A DNA stretch of 36,188 nt. Origin: Mordavella massiliensis (GTDB taxonomy: Bacteria > Bacillota > Clostridia > Lachnospirales > Lachnospiraceae). The stretch covers positions 1 to 36,188 of the forward strand of contig NZ_JACJLV010000027.1 of NCBI RefSeq assembly GCF_016902415.1. Reading direction: 5' to 3'. The position numbers and the translations under genes are program-made. The notes beneath the pieces were generated by a model. The model saw only the letters and a list, made by a program, of their open reading frames with translations. It had not been told where the DNA came from and ran no database searches. Below are positions 14,472 through 23,259 of this stretch, one piece after another; within the stretch, counting starts at the first letter, position 1; each line of letters opens with the position of its first letter.

Positions 14472-15602
14472 TTAGTAATTTCCCAGGATCCGCAAACTCC
14501 TGCTCTCTTCTCTTAATCCCCGGATCGCATTCTTTACTGCCGCATCGGCCAGATTCCCTTCAAAATCAATGAAGAACCGGTATTCCCAGTTACGTCCTTT
14601 GATCGGGCGCGACTCGATCCGCGTCATATTCAGGTCATTATAGATGAAATGTGACAGCAGATGGTAAAGCGATCCGCTGGTATGGGGCAGTTCAAAACAG
14701 ATACTGATCTTTCCCGCATCCTCCAGAAAGATCTTCTGATTGGTCACCACAATAAACCGGGTGCAGTTATCCGGATCGTCGTTGATCTTCTCCGCAAGCA
14801 CCTTCAGCCCGTGCGCCTTCGCGGCGTAGGCACTGCAGACTGCAGCCTGGCTTTTATCCTGGTCGTCCAGGATCTTTTGTGCCGCGATGGCGGTGTTGGC
14901 TACACTAATCTGCTGCCAGTCGCTGTGGGCATTTAAGAATCCGGACGCCTGCAGCAGGGCCACGCCCTTGGAGTACACCTTCCGGATATCTGAAAGCTCT
15001 GCGTCCGCAAGCCCGGCCAGAGTATGCTCGATCGGAATGATCGTCTCTCCAACAATATAATTTTCAAATTCCACCAGCAGGTCGTACATCTCATCTACCG
15101 ACCCTGCGGTAGAGTTCTCGATCGGAAGCACGGCAAAATCCGCCGCTCCCTCTTCGATCGCCTCCATGGCGTCCCGGAAGGTCTGCACATAGAAGCAGTT
15201 GCAGTTTTCCCCGAAGTAGTGAACCGTAGCCGCCTGGCTGTAGGCCCCTTCTGTTCCGGGAAACACGATCCTTGCATTTCCCGCGTGCAGGGACGGCACA
15301 CTGATAAAGGGAAGCCTTCCAAGCGCCCCTGCCTGCACCAGCTGCTGATACTGAAGTTTCCGGCTCATACTCATCAGCTGTTCGTACAGTTCATGGACTC
15401 CTTTTTTATTAAATTCCGTGGATACCTTACTCTCCACATCCTGAAGCTTCTGATTCTCCCGGTTCCGGTCAAATACTTTTTTGCCATTCTGTATCTTATA
15501 TTCTCCCACCTGACCGCACAGATCCATCCGTTTTTCAAAAAGGCGGACGATCTGATCGTCTACCGCGTCCAGCTGGTCCCGTAATTCTGTTAATGATGCC
15601 AT
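14472..15602 (-). CDS. pheA: Bifunctional chorismate mutase / prephenate dehydratase (P-protein)
   Basis: This 376-residue enzyme turns chorismate into prephenate and then phenylpyruvate, the committed branch to phenylalanine. The start is MASLTELRDQLDAVDDQIV with AAAGGAG 8 bases upstream. Residues 1-85 form an AroQ chorismate mutase (RLFEKRMDLCGQVGEYK). About 105-285 is the dehydratase, with FPGTEGAYSQAA, LPIENSTAGSVDEMYDLL and the catalytic Thr-Arg-Phe in NCTRFIVV. About 295-376 is an ACT domain with ESRP, the phenylalanine feedback site. All parts are intact, so allosteric control by phenylalanine is expected. It is divergent from pyrB. Confidence 0.95.
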   Translation of the reverse strand: MASLTELRDQLDAVDDQIVRLFEKRMDLCGQVGEYKIQNGKKVFDRNRENQKLQDVESKVSTEFNKKGVHELYEQLMSMSRKLQYQQLVQAGALGRLPFISVPSLHAGNARIVFPGTEGAYSQAATVHYFGENCNCFYVQTFRDAMEAIEEGAADFAVLPIENSTAGSVDEMYDLLVEFENYIVGETIIPIEHTLAGLADAELSDIRKVYSKGVALLQASGFLNAHSDWQQISVANTAIAAQKILDDQDKSQAAVCSAYAAKAHGLKVLAEKINDDPDNCTRFIVVTNQKIFLEDAGKISICFELPHTSGSLYHLLSHFIYNDLNMTRIESRPIKGRNWEYRFFIDFEGNLADAAVKNAIRGLREESRSLRILGNY

Positions 15603-15634
15603 ATGCTCTACTCCTTTTTTGCATTTCATCTACC

Positions 15635-15664
15635 AGTATAGTACATCCTGCCGGTATTTGTCCA
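15635..15664 (-). promoter_or_regulatory. Candidate pheA promoter
   Basis: TGGACA (15659-15664) and TATACT (15635-15640) are 18 bases apart on the minus strand, about 30 bases before the pheA start. The leader is too short for a T-box or peptide attenuator. Confidence 0.5.
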
Positions 15665-15682
15665 AAAATTTTTCAGCAGGCG

Positions 15683-15711
15683 TTGAAAATCTTCCCCATT
15701 TATTATATGAT
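15683..15711 (+). promoter_or_regulatory. pyrB promoter
   Basis: TTGAAA (15683-15688) and TATGAT (15706-15711) are 17 bases apart on the plus strand. The leader to pyrB is only about 43 bases and contains no hairpin of the PyrR attenuator kind. Confidence 0.65.
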
Positions 15712-15760
15712 GTATGAAGGATTTTGAACCGTTTACCATACACACATTGAGGAGGTTTCT

Positions 15761-16681
15761 ATGAGACATTTGATGAGTCCGCTGGATTTTTCTGTGGAAG
15801 AACTGGATCAGCTGATGGATCTTGCTGCAGATATTGAAAAGAATCCGGCAAAATATGCACACGCCTGCGAAGGAAAAAAACTTGCGACCTTATTTTATGA
15901 ACCAAGTACCCGTACACGTTTAAGTCATGAGGCAGCGATGCTGAACCTCGGTGGCAGCGTACTTGGTTTTTCTACGGCCGATTCCAGCTCCGCCACAAAG
16001 GGCGAGAGCGTTTCGGACACCATCCGCATGATTTCCTGCTACGCGGATATCTGTGCAATGCGTCATCCAAAGGAAGGCGCTTCCATGGTGGCATGCCAGC
16101 ACTCCGATATCCCGGTGATCAATGCCGGCGACGGCGGGCACCAGCATCCCACCCAGACTCTGACTGACCTTTTAACCATCCGTTCTCTGAAGGGACACCT
16201 GGATCATATGACCATCGGTCTTTGCGGCGACCTGAAGTTCGGACGTACCGTCCACTCTCTGATCCATGCGCTGGTCCGTTATCCCGGAGTAAAATTCGTA
16301 CTGATCTCTCCGGAAGAGCTGCGGCTGCCCAGCTATATCCGCTCTGACGTGCTGGACCGCGGAAATGTACCTTATGAAGAAGTTGTCCGTCTGGAGGACG
16401 CTCTCCCGGACCTGGATCTTCTCTATATGACCCGCGTACAGAAAGAGCGTTTCTTCAATGAGGAAGATTATGTACGCATGAAGGATTTCTACATCCTGGA
16501 CGCAAAGAAAATGGAGCTGGCTCCTGATGACATGTACGTGCTGCATCCGCTCCCGAGGGTGAATGAGATCTCTGTGGAAGTGGACAACGACCCGAGGGCT
16601 GCTTATTTTAAACAGGCAAAATACGGCGTATACATCCGTATGGCTCTGATACTGACACTGCTGGAAATCAAAGTGGATTAG
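15761..16681 (+). CDS. pyrB: Aspartate carbamoyltransferase catalytic subunit
   Basis: The 306-residue enzyme joins carbamoyl phosphate and L-aspartate in pyrimidine synthesis. The carbamoyl-phosphate loop FYEPSTRTR, the mobile loop SSSATKGES with its catalytic lysine, [12 protein letters not shown], and the aspartate-binding HPLPRVNEI are all present. AGGAGG precedes the ATG. The product is of the PyrI-dependent kind, since pyrI follows directly with its ribosome binding site overlapping the pyrB stop; the E. coli-like 2(c3):3(r2) dodecamer with ATP/CTP control is expected. Confidence 0.96.
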   Translation: MRHLMSPLDFSVEELDQLMDLAADIEKNPAKYAHACEGKKLATLFYEPSTRTRLSHEAAMLNLGGSVLGFSTADSSSATKGESVSDTIRMISCYADICAMRHPKEGASMVACQHSDIPVINAGDGGHQHPTQTLTDLLTIRSLKGHLDHMTIGLCGDLKFGRTVHSLIHALVRYPGVKFVLISPEELRLPSYIRSDVLDRGNVPYEEVVRLEDALPDLDLLYMTRVQKERFFNEEDYVRMKDFYILDAKKMELAPDDMYVLHPLPRVNEISVEVDNDPRAAYFKQAKYGVYIRMALILTLLEIKVD

Positions 16682-16692
16682 GAGGATTGGTT

Positions 16693-17160
16693 ATGGTAAA
16701 AAATACTCTGTCTGTCGGACGGATCGAAGAAGGATTTGTACTGGATCATATCCAGGCCGGAAGAAGCATGGATATTTATAAATATCTGCACCTGGATAAA
16801 CTGGACTGCTGTGTAGCGATCATCAAAAACGCGAAAAGCAGCAAGATGGGGAAAAAGGATATCATGAAAATCGAATGTCCCATTGATTTTATGGATCTTG
16901 ACATCCTTGGATTCATCGACCACAACATTACCGTAAATATCATCAAGGATTCTACTGTAGTTGCAAAGAAGAGTCTGCACCTGCCTTCCCGCATCACCAA
17001 TGTGATCCGGTGCAAGAATCCCAGATGCATCACTTCCATCGAGCAGCAGCTGGATCATGTCTTCGTGCTGACTGATCCGGAAAAAGAGATCTACCGCTGC
17101 AAATACTGCGAAGAGAAATACGACGGTCCCATGCGCCGTAAGAAAAAAAGCGGGAAATAA
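16693..17160 (+). CDS. pyrI: Aspartate carbamoyltransferase regulatory subunit
   Basis: The product has 155 residues from the ATG at 16693, 7 bases after TAGGAGG; an upstream TTG in frame overlaps that site and is rejected. The nucleotide-binding N-domain (about 1-98) contains the basic KNAKSSKMGKKD stretch. The C-domain carries the zinc site Cys107-x4-Cys112 and Cys136-x2-Cys139, which holds the contact to PyrB. All four ligands are present. The pair gives feedback inhibition by CTP and activation by ATP. Confidence 0.95.
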   Translation: MVKNTLSVGRIEEGFVLDHIQAGRSMDIYKYLHLDKLDCCVAIIKNAKSSKMGKKDIMKIECPIDFMDLDILGFIDHNITVNIIKDSTVVAKKSLHLPSRITNVIRCKNPRCITSIEQQLDHVFVLTDPEKEIYRCKYCEEKYDGPMRRKKKSGK

Positions 17161-17179
17161 CAGCTACATAAGGGCATAC

Positions 17180-17206
17180 AAAAAAGCGGCAGTCTGCCGC
17201 TTTTTT
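17180..17206. terminator. Bidirectional terminator between pyrI and rnpB
   Basis: A perfect 12-bp stem, AAAAAAGCGGCA (17180-17191) with TGCCGCTTTTTT (17195-17206), closes a 3-base loop. A-tract and T-tract make it a strong intrinsic terminator in both directions, ending pyrBI on the plus strand and the RNase P RNA on the minus strand. Confidence 0.9.
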
Positions 17207-17224
17207 CGTTCTGTATATATCATA

Positions 17225-17580
17225 AAATGCAAGCAAAACGATAAGCCGGGTTATGTCGTTGAGTGATCATCTATCCAGGCCCATCGTCGCCGATGGGCTC
17301 GAGCAACCAACCTAAGACGTGACGGGCCACCACATTGTCTTTTTCCGGTCTTGCTTCGGATGGGGTTTACATGTGCCCTCTCTGTTACCAGAGAGGCGGT
17401 AGTCTCTTACACTGCCCTTCCACCCTTACCTTCCAGAAGAAGGCGGTTCATTTCTGTTGCACTTTCCTTGGAGTCGCCTCCACCGGACGTTATCCGGCAT
17501 CCTGCCCTGTGAAGCCCGGACTTTCCTCATCTGCGGCCTTTCGGCGCATGCAGATGCGATCACCTGTCTTACTTGCATTT
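17225..17580 (-). ncRNA. rnpB: RNase P RNA
   Basis: Read on the minus strand, the sequence has the universal RNase P RNA blocks. GAGGAAAGTCCGGGCTTC comes shortly after the 5' end (P4 and CR-I), then GGGTGGAAGGGCAGTG and GTAAGAGACTACC in the middle, and GATAGATGATCACT plus ACATAACCCGGCTTAT near the 3' end. The outer helix P1 is visible as AAATGCAAG (17580-17572) pairing with CTTGCATTT (17233-17225), which sets the ends to within a few bases. This is the catalytic RNA that matures tRNA 5' ends. A strong terminator follows about 20 bases downstream. It starts only about 15 bases after the rnhA stop, with no clear promoter of its own in the gap. The A-type versus B-type class was not settled by eye. 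Confidence 0.95.
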
Positions 17581-17595
17581 ATGAACTTTGAATCT

Positions 17596-18081
17596 CTACA
17601 TTTCGGTCGGATTTCCCTCGTCTTCCGCCAGTTCCTCTCCGTCTGCCGCCTGGGTGGCAAGGGTATCGCAGCGTTCATTCTGGGGATGGCCGTCGTGGCC
17701 TTTGACCCAGATAAACTCTACCTGGTGGGGAGCTTTTGCTTCCAGAAGCCGTTTCCACAGATCCGGATTTTTCACCGGTTCGTTTTTTCCCCGCTTCCAT
17801 CCTTTTTTTATCCAGCCGTCGATCCAGTGCTGGTTAAAAGCATCCACCACATATTTGGAGTCCGAATAGACCTGCACCTGGCAGGGCCGGTTCAGCGCCT
17901 CCAGTCCGGCTATCACGGCCATCAGCTCCATCCGGTTGTTCGTGGTCCTGCGGTAGCCTTTTGACAGTTCCCTGGTATGAAGATTTCCTTTGGTATCTAT
18001 ATATTCCAGCACCGTGCCGTAGCCGCCCGGTCCGTCCGGGTTGCCTCTCGCTGCGCCGTCGGTATAGATCTTTACCAGCAT
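17596..18081 (-). CDS. rnhA: Ribonuclease HI
   Basis: The 161-residue enzyme cuts the RNA strand of RNA-DNA hybrids. The catalytic residues are all present: Asp8 (YTDGAARGNPDGPGG), Glu52 (NNRMELMAV), Asp74 (VYSDSKYVV) and Asp139 with His129 (VKGHDGHPQNERCD). The basic handle (DGWIKKGWKRGKNEP) is also present. A short acidic tail (EELAEDEGNPTEM) follows the fold. It starts 1 base after the stop of the MogA-like gene and ends just before rnpB, so it is the middle of a compact minus-strand unit. Confidence 0.93.
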   Translation of the reverse strand: MLVKIYTDGAARGNPDGPGGYGTVLEYIDTKGNLHTRELSKGYRRTTNNRMELMAVIAGLEALNRPCQVQVYSDSKYVVDAFNQHWIDGWIKKGWKRGKNEPVKNPDLWKRLLEAKAPHQVEFIWVKGHDGHPQNERCDTLATQAADGEELAEDEGNPTEM

Positions 18082-18082
18082 C

Positions 18083-18553
18083 CTAGATGTCTCCTTTGAT
18101 CACTTTGACCGCATGTACCAGTTCCGGCATCAGGTAATGAAGCGCTTCTCTGGCAGCCTGCGCCTTGCCGGGCAGGTCTACGATCAATACGTCTCCGCGG
18201 ATCCCCGCAACGCTTCTGTTCAGCATGGAACGCTTGGTCAGCTCCATCGTGTGAGCCCGCATCGCCTCGCTGATCCCCGGAACTTCCCGGTCGATCACAT
18301 CTCTTGTAGCTTCCGGCGTACAGTCAGAAGGTCCGCAGCCGGATCCTCCGGTAACCAGGATCAGATCTGTCAGATGATTATCTGCCATTCTCTGCATTAC
18401 CGTAGACAGAACCTTGCGGTCCTTGGGGAGCGCGCGCAAAAACACGATCTCCAGTCCTGCTTCTGTCACCAGGTCACGGATCATCTCTCCGCTTGTATTC
18501 TCTTCTCTCTCTTTATATATATCAGTATTTGCTGTAATAATTGCTACTTTCAT
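18083..18553 (-). CDS. MogA/MoaB family molybdenum cofactor biosynthesis protein
   Basis: The product has 156 residues when begun at MKVAIITANTDIYK, with GGAGGT 11 bases upstream; longer frames have no ribosome binding site. The MoCF-binding fold is seen from LVTGGSGCGPSDCTPEATRD and VPGISEAMRAHTM. MogA adenylylates molybdopterin using ATP; MoaB proteins are close relatives of uncertain role. No other molybdopterin genes are in the window, so MogA versus MoaB cannot be decided and no gene symbol is given. It heads the unit with rnhA and rnpB. Confidence 0.85.
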   Translation of the reverse strand: MKVAIITANTDIYKEREENTSGEMIRDLVTEAGLEIVFLRALPKDRKVLSTVMQRMADNHLTDLILVTGGSGCGPSDCTPEATRDVIDREVPGISEAMRAHTMELTKRSMLNRSVAGIRGDVLIVDLPGKAQAAREALHYLMPELVHAVKVIKGDI

Positions 18554-18605
18554 AATTCGTTTGTACCTCCATCTCCTTCTCTGATTGGTATATTGCACTG
18601 TTTCC

Positions 18606-18634
18606 ATATTAACTCTTTTACCGGAAGATTGCAA
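18606..18634 (-). promoter_or_regulatory. Candidate promoter of the mog-like gene, rnhA and rnpB
   Basis: TTGCAA (18629-18634) and TAATAT (18606-18611) are 17 bases apart on the minus strand, just after the spoIVA stop at 18638. The match is moderate. A start here would make the mog-like gene, rnhA and rnpB independent of sporulation. Confidence 0.45.
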
Positions 18635-18637
18635 GAG

Positions 18638-20110
18638 TCAGATGATAATGCACACCAGCCCTCCATTGCTGTCATTCACAATTTTCTGCATGGTATCCTG
18701 AAGCTTTTCCTGGCTGGCTTCATTGATGGCGGACATCTTATGATTCATTCCGTCCATTACCAGATCTTCCACGGATTTTCCAAAGATACGGGTTCCCCAG
18801 ATCCCCTCTCCTTTGTCTGTTTCCTCTTTCAGATACTGGATCAGATCCTGGGCCTGCTGCTCATCTCCAACGATCGGAGCGATCTCGGTCTCGATGTTGG
18901 CGCGGATCAGATGGATGGAAGGCGCTTTTGCATGGATCTTTACTCCGTATTTGTTTCCCTGCCGGATGATCTGCGGCTCGTCAAGATGGATCTCTTCTTT
19001 TCCCGGGCTTACCACCCCGTATCCCTTCATTTTCACCATGGTAAATGCGTCTTTGATCTCTTCGTATTCCTCTTTTGCCAGCGACAGCTGCTTCATCGCA
19101 CGGATCAGGCTGTACTGACCGGAGATGGGCACTCCCGTCATCTCGCTTAACATTTCATAATAATAGTTCTCAGCCACCTGCATATGGACAGACACGCATC
19201 CGGTACTCATATCGATACGGCCAAAATTCACGCCGGAAAGATACGTGTGTTCTCCTGTCAGAAGATCCGGGGACACATCTTTGATCACGTTCAGCTGATC
19301 CAGGATCTCTCTTGCACATCCAAGGATCTCCTGGCGGATCTTGTGATCTATAGGAAGCATTTCCACCCATCTGGGAACGAAAAACTGCACCTCTGTGACC
19401 GGGAATTCATACAGGACCGCCTCCAGGATCTGCCGGATATCTTCCTCCTTTAACTGTTCACAGTTCACCGGAAGCGCCTTTACCTGGTATTCTTCCCGGA
19501 TCTCTTCCACTGTTTTCTTTGCCTCTTCTGCATAAGGCTTTCTGGAATTGACCAGCACCACAAAGGGTTTCCCGATCGTCTGCAGTTCCTGGATCGTCTT
19601 TTTTTCCGCCGGACGGTAACTGTCTCTTGGAAGATCTGTGATCGTACCGTCCGTTGTGACCACGATCCCGATGGTCGCATGGTCGTGGATCACTTTTCTG
19701 GTTCCGATCCCTGCCGCTTTCGTAAACGGGATCTCATGATCAAACCAGGGCGTTTTGACCTGCCGCTCCTCCCCGCCTTCGATATGGCCGGAAGCGCCGT
19801 CCACCATGTACCCCACACAGTCTATGAGACGGACCTTCACCTTTGCATCCCCGGGCAGGCAGATTTCCGCCGCGTCTTTGGGTACAAATTTCGGTTCTGT
19901 GGTCATGATCGTTTTCCCGGACGCCGACTGGGGCAATTCATCTCTTGCCCGCGTCTTTCCGTGCTCGTCTTCTATCTGCGGAAGCACCATTACATCCATA
20001 AACCGTTTGATAAAGGTAGACTTCCCGGTCCGCACCGGTCCCACAACCCCCAGATAGATCTCTCCGCCCGTCCTGGCATGGATATCTTTATATAACTGAT
20101 CCGTATTCAT
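18638..20110 (-). CDS. spoIVA: Stage IV sporulation protein A
   Basis: SpoIVA is an ATPase that polymerises on the outer forespore membrane and forms the base layer of the spore coat. The protein has 490 residues, almost the length of the B. subtilis one. The N-terminal P-loop is GPVRTGKST (24-32), followed by a TRAFAC-like GTPase fold with RLIDCVGYMVDGA. The middle and C-terminal domains end in GGLVCIII, a short hydrophobic tail needed for membrane attachment in B. subtilis through SpoVM. AAGGGGG lies 8 bases before the ATG. Its presence shows that the organism belongs to a sporulating lineage. The leader contains an inverted repeat over the ribosome binding site and a sigma-E-like -10 box, described separately. 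Confidence 0.96.
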   Translation of the reverse strand: MNTDQLYKDIHARTGGEIYLGVVGPVRTGKSTFIKRFMDVMVLPQIEDEHGKTRARDELPQSASGKTIMTTEPKFVPKDAAEICLPGDAKVKVRLIDCVGYMVDGASGHIEGGEERQVKTPWFDHEIPFTKAAGIGTRKVIHDHATIGIVVTTDGTITDLPRDSYRPAEKKTIQELQTIGKPFVVLVNSRKPYAEEAKKTVEEIREEYQVKALPVNCEQLKEEDIRQILEAVLYEFPVTEVQFFVPRWVEMLPIDHKIRQEILGCAREILDQLNVIKDVSPDLLTGEHTYLSGVNFGRIDMSTGCVSVHMQVAENYYYEMLSEMTGVPISGQYSLIRAMKQLSLAKEEYEEIKDAFTMVKMKGYGVVSPGKEEIHLDEPQIIRQGNKYGVKIHAKAPSIHLIRANIETEIAPIVGDEQQAQDLIQYLKEETDKGEGIWGTRIFGKSVEDLVMDGMNHKMSAINEASQEKLQDTMQKIVNDSNGGLVCIII

Positions 20111-20118
20111 ACAAATAA

Positions 20119-20155
20119 CCCCCTTGCTGTGCTGATAACAGTCTATGCAAGGGGG
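20119..20155 (-). promoter_or_regulatory. spoIVA leader: inverted repeat over the ribosome binding site with embedded sigma-E-like -10 box
   Basis: CCCCCTTGC (20119-20127) and GCAAGGGGG (20147-20155) form a perfect 9-bp inverted repeat with a 19-base middle. On the minus-strand mRNA the proximal arm is the spoIVA Shine-Dalgarno sequence, so in a transcript coming from gpsA it would be base-paired. The other arm ends in CATAGACT (minus strand, 20147-20140), which resembles a sigma-E -10 box (CATACAMT). A start near 20133 would leave out the blocking arm. The -35 region is not a good match, so the promoter itself is tentative. Confidence 0.5.
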
Positions 20156-20193
20156 AAATCTGTTTAGAACTTTCTTTGATAAGATTCTTTTTC

Positions 20194-21207
20194 CTATTCT
20201 TTCCAGGAAAGCGTAGATATTTCAGGCTTGCTGTCACGAAGCATCAGATCTCTGACCGCCTCGCCCGGATTCTTTCCTTCAAAGAGAACTTTATTGACTT
20301 CTTCAATGATCGGTGTGGAGACGCCATATTTCTTGCCCATTTTTACGGCCGCTTTGGTGGAATATACACCTTCCACCACCATCTTTACTTCATCCATGGC
20401 CTCCTGCATGGACATTCCCTGTCCGATCAGATATCCGGCTTTCCGATTCCGGCTGTGGACGCTGGCACAGGTCACGATCAGGTCTCCGATTCCCGTAAGT
20501 CCGGTAAAGCTTTCCAGTGCTCCGCCTGCTTCCACTCCAAGGCGGGCAATCTCGGCAATGCCTCGGGTGATCAGGGCTGCTTTGGTATTATCTCCATATC
20601 CCAGTCCGTCCGCGATACCTGCCGCCAGAGCGATCACATTCTTTAAGGAACCGCCCAGCTCCATTCCCAGGATGTCCGGGCTTGTGTAAACACGGAACAC
20701 CTCGTTCATAAACATGGACTGCAGGTATTCTGCCGTCTTTTTGGTCTTTGCACCGATCACCACGCTGGTGGGGATTCCCCGTCCGACTTCCTCTGCATGG
20801 CTTGGCCCGGACAGAACCGCCACATCCGCCTGCGGGATCTCCTGCTCGATCTGCTGGGACAGTGTCATCAGGGTGTCTTCCTCGATTCCCTTTGCCACAT
20901 CCACGATGATCTGTCCTTCCGGAATGTACGGGCTCATACTCTTTGCCGTACTTCTGGTAAAGGGTGAGGGCACCGCCATTACGATAAAATCCTTATCCTT
21001 TACTGCCTTCGCAAGATCTGAGGTGAATTCCATATCGTCCGGTATCCTGACTCCCGGAAGCTTGCTCTCATGCTCCCGTTTGGTAGACAGCATCTCCACC
21101 TCTTCCTCGCTGATGGACCACACGGTAACCTGGTGTCCGTTTTTGTGAAGGAGAAGAGCCAGAGCAGTTCCCCAGCTTCCTGCTCCCATGATTCCTACAT
21201 TTGCCAT
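20194..21207 (-). CDS. gpsA: NAD(P)-dependent glycerol-3-phosphate dehydrogenase
   Basis: The 337-residue enzyme reduces dihydroxyacetone phosphate to sn-glycerol 3-phosphate for phospholipid synthesis. The Rossmann loop GAGSWG is at residues 8-13. The catalytic lysine is in GGSLKNVIALAAGIADGLG and substrate residues are in SGPSHAEEV and HSRNRKAG. Length is normal. It lies between plsY (14-base gap), whose enzyme uses its product, and spoIVA. The pathway link explains the conserved order. Confidence 0.96.
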   Translation of the reverse strand: MANVGIMGAGSWGTALALLLHKNGHQVTVWSISEEEVEMLSTKREHESKLPGVRIPDDMEFTSDLAKAVKDKDFIVMAVPSPFTRSTAKSMSPYIPEGQIIVDVAKGIEEDTLMTLSQQIEQEIPQADVAVLSGPSHAEEVGRGIPTSVVIGAKTKKTAEYLQSMFMNEVFRVYTSPDILGMELGGSLKNVIALAAGIADGLGYGDNTKAALITRGIAEIARLGVEAGGALESFTGLTGIGDLIVTCASVHSRNRKAGYLIGQGMSMQEAMDEVKMVVEGVYSTKAAVKMGKKYGVSTPIIEEVNKVLFEGKNPGEAVRDLMLRDSKPEISTLSWKE

Positions 21208-21222
21208 AGTATCCTTCCCTTT

Positions 21223-21876
21223 CTATGATTTATTTTTTTTACCGACACTTAGTTTATTCTCTGTGCCGGATAACAAACGACTGATATTTGCCCGGTGCTT
21301 AAAGAACGCGGACGCCATCAGAAGCCCGGCGATCACATACATCTCCCACAGCGCTTCTTCCGGTACGCCAAAACCGCCGCTTTGTCCGTAGTACACGATC
21401 TCGATCAGATACAGGGTAACGACCACCAGAGACCCGACCGACACGTATCTGGTCAGTCCCACAACGACAAGAAACGCCGCCAGGCAGATCAGGATCATGG
21501 GAAGAGGCAGGGTGCTTGCCAGAAGTCCGGCCGTAGCGGCGATCCCCTTCCCGCCTTTAAACTTCATATAAAATGGATAGTTATGTCCGAATACGGCTCC
21601 CATCCCCGCATACATGGCATAAAGCGGAGCCAGCTCCGGATGCATCCTGCCAAAGATCAGATGAACGGCGATCACCGCAAAGATACATTTAAAAGCATCT
21701 CCCAGAAATGTGATCAGCCCTGCCTTCCACCCCAGTACGCGCAGGGCGTTGGTGGTCCCGGCATTTCCGCTTCCCTGGCTTCGGATATCAATATGCTGCA
21801 GCTTTCCGTATATGTAACCGGTCTGAAACAGGCCGAATGCATATCCGATCAGCAAACATAGTATACGTTCTATCAT
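21223..21876 (-). CDS. plsY: Glycerol-3-phosphate acyltransferase PlsY
   Basis: This 217-residue integral membrane enzyme acylates glycerol 3-phosphate with acyl-phosphate to give lysophosphatidic acid. The PlsY signature stretches are [15 protein letters not shown] (about 36-50), [14 protein letters not shown] (about 107-120) and [11 protein letters not shown] near 165. About five hydrophobic helices are visible. Its start overlaps the der stop by 4 bases, and it hands lipid flux on from gpsA next door. The C-terminal tail is slightly long and basic (LSVGKKNKS). Confidence 0.95.
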   Translation of the reverse strand: MIERILCLLIGYAFGLFQTGYIYGKLQHIDIRSQGSGNAGTTNALRVLGWKAGLITFLGDAFKCIFAVIAVHLIFGRMHPELAPLYAMYAGMGAVFGHNYPFYMKFKGGKGIAATAGLLASTLPLPMILICLAAFLVVVGLTRYVSVGSLVVVTLYLIEIVYYGQSGGFGVPEEALWEMYVIAGLLMASAFFKHRANISRLLSGTENKLSVGKKNKS

Positions 21877-23204
21877 ATCTGATCCTTTTCCTTTCTCTCC
21901 CGTATCAGAAACTTCAGGGACGTTCCCCTGAATCCAAATGCTTCCCGTATCTTATTTTCCAGATATCTGGTATAGGAGAAATGCATCAGTTCTCTGTCAT
22001 TTACAAAAATCACAAAGGTTGGCGGTTTCACAGCCACCTGGGTAATATAAAAGAGTTTCAGCCTCTTTCCTTTGTCTGACGGCGGCTGCTGCATCGCAAC
22101 GGCTTCCGCCATGATCTCATTGAGAACGCCGGTTGCCACCCGCATGGTCTGATTCTCGATCACCATATCGATCCTGTCAAATAATTTTACCAGACGCTGT
22201 CCGGTCAGAGCCGATACAAACAGGATCTCCGCATAAGGCATATACGAAAGGACTCTGCGCACTTCCGCCTCGTATTCCCGCATGGTACGGTCGTTTTTTT
22301 CCACCGCGTCCCACTTGTTGACTACGATAATAATGCCTTTGCCTCTCTCATGGGCGATCCCTGCGATCTTGGCGTCCTGCTCGGTGACTCCTTCCACCGC
22401 GTCGATCACCATCAGCACAACGTCTGCCCGCTCCACGGCGGTCACGGTACGGATGATACTGTATCTTTCCAGTTCCTCTTTGATCTTGTTCTTTCTGCGA
22501 AGACCGGCGGTATCGATGAAGACATATTCTTTTCCGTTATGCACCACCTCTGTATCGATCGCGTCCCTTGTGGTCCCTGCCACATCAGAAACAATCACCC
22601 GCTGTTCTCCCAGAAGCTTATTGATAATGGAGGATTTCCCCACATTCGGTTTTCCCACGATCGCGATCCTCGGCCGGTCGTCCTCCTCTTCTTCTCCTCC
22701 GTGTTCCGGGAAGTAGGACACCACTGCGTCCAGCATATCTCCAAGCCCCAGCCTGGAGGCCGCTGAAACCGGAAGGGGGTCTCCGATCCCCAGATTATAA
22801 AATTCATAAACATCCGGCATAAATTTATCAAAGCTGTCCACTTTATTCACTGCAAGGACCACTGGTTTTCCGGAACGGCGCAGCATATCCGCCACCTTGG
22901 AATCCGCGTCCACCAGGCCCTGGCGCACGTCTGTGATAAAAATGATCACGTCCGCCGTATCAATGGCGATCTGCGCCTGCTCCCGCATCTGGGATAAGAT
23001 AATATCTTTACTGTCCGGCTCGATCCCTCCTGTGTCGATCAGGGTAAATTCATGATCCAGCCAGGACACCTCCGCATAGATCCGGTCTCTGGTAACGCCC
23101 GGCGTGTCCTTGACGATGGAGATCCTTTCTCCGGCCAGTACGTTAAAAAGGGTGGATTTCCCTACATTCGGCCTTCCTACAATGGCCACTACTGGTTTAC
23201 TCAT
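21873..23204 (-). CDS. der: Ribosome biogenesis GTPase Der (EngA)
   Basis: The 443-residue protein has two GTPase domains in tandem, unique to Der. The first has GRPNVGKST near residue 10, [13 protein letters not shown] and NKVD. The second has GKPNVGKSS near 185, [19 protein letters not shown] and NKWD. The last 90 residues are the KH-like domain ([20 protein letters not shown]). Der acts in 50S subunit maturation. All G-motifs are intact. AGGAGG precedes the ATG. Confidence 0.97.
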   Translation of the reverse strand: MSKPVVAIVGRPNVGKSTLFNVLAGERISIVKDTPGVTRDRIYAEVSWLDHEFTLIDTGGIEPDSKDIILSQMREQAQIAIDTADVIIFITDVRQGLVDADSKVADMLRRSGKPVVLAVNKVDSFDKFMPDVYEFYNLGIGDPLPVSAASRLGLGDMLDAVVSYFPEHGGEEEEDDRPRIAIVGKPNVGKSSIINKLLGEQRVIVSDVAGTTRDAIDTEVVHNGKEYVFIDTAGLRRKNKIKEELERYSIIRTVTAVERADVVLMVIDAVEGVTEQDAKIAGIAHERGKGIIIVVNKWDAVEKNDRTMREYEAEVRRVLSYMPYAEILFVSALTGQRLVKLFDRIDMVIENQTMRVATGVLNEIMAEAVAMQQPPSDKGKRLKLFYITQVAVKPPTFVIFVNDRELMHFSYTRYLENKIREAFGFRGTSLKFLIRERKEKDQI

Positions 23205-23259
23205 TCCTGCCTCCTGTCTCTGTCTTTTTATCTGTATCTCATCTGGTGTATCTTCACTG

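Noticed and set aside
15712-15760. Possible PyrR attenuator before pyrB
   Set aside because: The leader is about 43 bases with no anti-terminator/terminator pair; control through PyrI is the visible mechanism.
17335-17964. Plus-strand frame across the RNase P RNA and rnhA
   Set aside because: It reads through a structured RNA gene and the reverse of rnhA.
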